Assembly (NCBI GenBank): GCA_964428345.1
Contig: CAYRYD010000006.1
Location: 1 to 64,000, forward strand
From: JABDMH01 sp964428345
GTDB taxonomy: Bacteria; Bacteroidota; Bacteroidia; Chitinophagales; Saprospiraceae
DNA: 64,000 nucleotides
Reading direction: 5' to 3'
Shown here: piece after piece, positions 63,726-64,000 of the stretch
Numbering within the stretch: the stretch's first letter is position 1
How the letters are laid out: the number at the start of each line of letters is the position of its first letter
The notes under the pieces: generated by a model
What the model was told of the DNA's origin: nothing
What the model saw: only the letters and a program-made list of their open reading frames with translations
Database searches by the model: none
Made by a program: the position numbers and the translations under genes

Positions 63726-64000
63726 TTACTCAAGAATCTCGGTTACCTGACCAGCACCCACTGTACGACCTCCTTCGCGGATAGCGAAACGAAGACCTTT
63801 TTCCATGGCAATGGTGTTGAGCAGGGTAACTTCCAGGGATACGTTGTCACCTGGCATTACCATTTCCACTCCTTCCGGAAGTTTCACATCTCCGGTAACG
63901 TCGGTCGTTCTGAAGTAAAACTGCGGCCGGTAACCATTAAAGAATGGTGTGTGTCGACCACCTTCATCTTTACTCAGAACGTACACTTCACACTTGAATT
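63726..64000 (-). CDS. tuf: Elongation factor Tu, C-terminal part (cut by window end)
   Basis: Only the last 90 or so codons are in the window, the frame being open to base 64000. They encode domain 3 of EF-Tu: EVYVLSKDEGGRHTPFFNGY, RPQFYFRTTDVTGDV, MVMPGDNVSLEVTLLNTIAM and the ending RFAIREGGRTVGAGQVTEIL. EF-Tu brings aminoacyl-tRNA to the ribosome. Its position before tRNA-Trp and secE is the usual tuf (tufB-like) location. Confidence 0.97.
   Translation of the reverse strand, partial: FKCEVYVLSKDEGGRHTPFFNGYRPQFYFRTTDVTGDVKLPEGVEMVMPGDNVSLEVTLLNTIAMEKGLRFAIREGGRTVGAGQVTEILE

Noticed and set aside
1..64000. CRISPR array, prophage or integrative element
   Set aside because: No regularly spaced repeats, cas, integrase, phage structural or conjugation genes were seen on either strand.

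Overview
The window reads as one chromosomal segment of a Bacteroidota bacterium, most likely of the Saprospiria/Chitinophagia type. Four things point there. Three proteins are built for the type IX secretion system (two with gliding-motility-type C-terminal domains, one with a sorting domain). There is a TonB-dependent receptor with a carboxypeptidase-like N-terminal domain. Starts generally lack Shine-Dalgarno sequences. Promoters of the Bacteroidota form (TTTG, 19 bases, TAnnTTTG) can be read, perfectly at 33772-33802 and nearly so at 30338-30368. No phage, plasmid or CRISPR locus is visible; the only hint of a mobile element is a pair of short repeats at the extreme left edge.

Left part, 1-23 kb: an accessory region of mostly single-gene units on the minus strand. 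It holds small stress or enzyme genes (TfoX-like, SRPBCC, SnoaL-like proteins, alpha/beta hydrolases, an amidohydrolase, a LuxR-type regulator with a long TPR-like body, a beta-helix pectate-lyase-like protein, a cation/proton antiporter with a universal stress protein, AlkD, a DedA-like protein, a BNR-4 lipoprotein and a CocE/S15 hydrolase). Seven genes here are broken: a CPBP protease, a DinB protein, a FISUMP-domain fragment, a membrane protein, an HD-type (p)ppGpp hydrolase-like gene, an alpha/beta hydrolase and a SnoaL-like gene. Most were reconstructed by reading across frames; several carry two or three separate lesions.

Middle part, 23-52 kb: intact genes, many of them housekeeping. 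A secreted M43 metalloprotease is followed by the rnz-STAS pair, clpC, infC-rpmI-rplT, a MacB/FtsX-like permease, queA, a DUF2795 gene, cmk, a 1797-residue surface protein with a P-domain and Ig-like repeats, an outer-membrane barrel, a TonB receptor with a TPP riboswitch in its leader, a NadR-like P-loop ATPase, a conserved unknown gene with era, der, rfbC-rfbD, a second gliding-type surface protein, and ribE. The riboswitch makes the receptor a predicted importer of thiamine or a thiamine precursor.

Right part, 52-64 kb: the classical transcription/translation cluster on the minus strand, tuf (cut by the window end), tRNA-Trp, secE, nusG, rplK, rplA, rplJ, rplL, rpoB, rpoC. It ends in a strong bidirectional hairpin facing ribE. 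A long hairpin sits between rplL and rpoB and pairs better in the RNA of the transcribed strand. The contrast between a decaying left third and an unbroken right two thirds is the main large-scale structure of the window.
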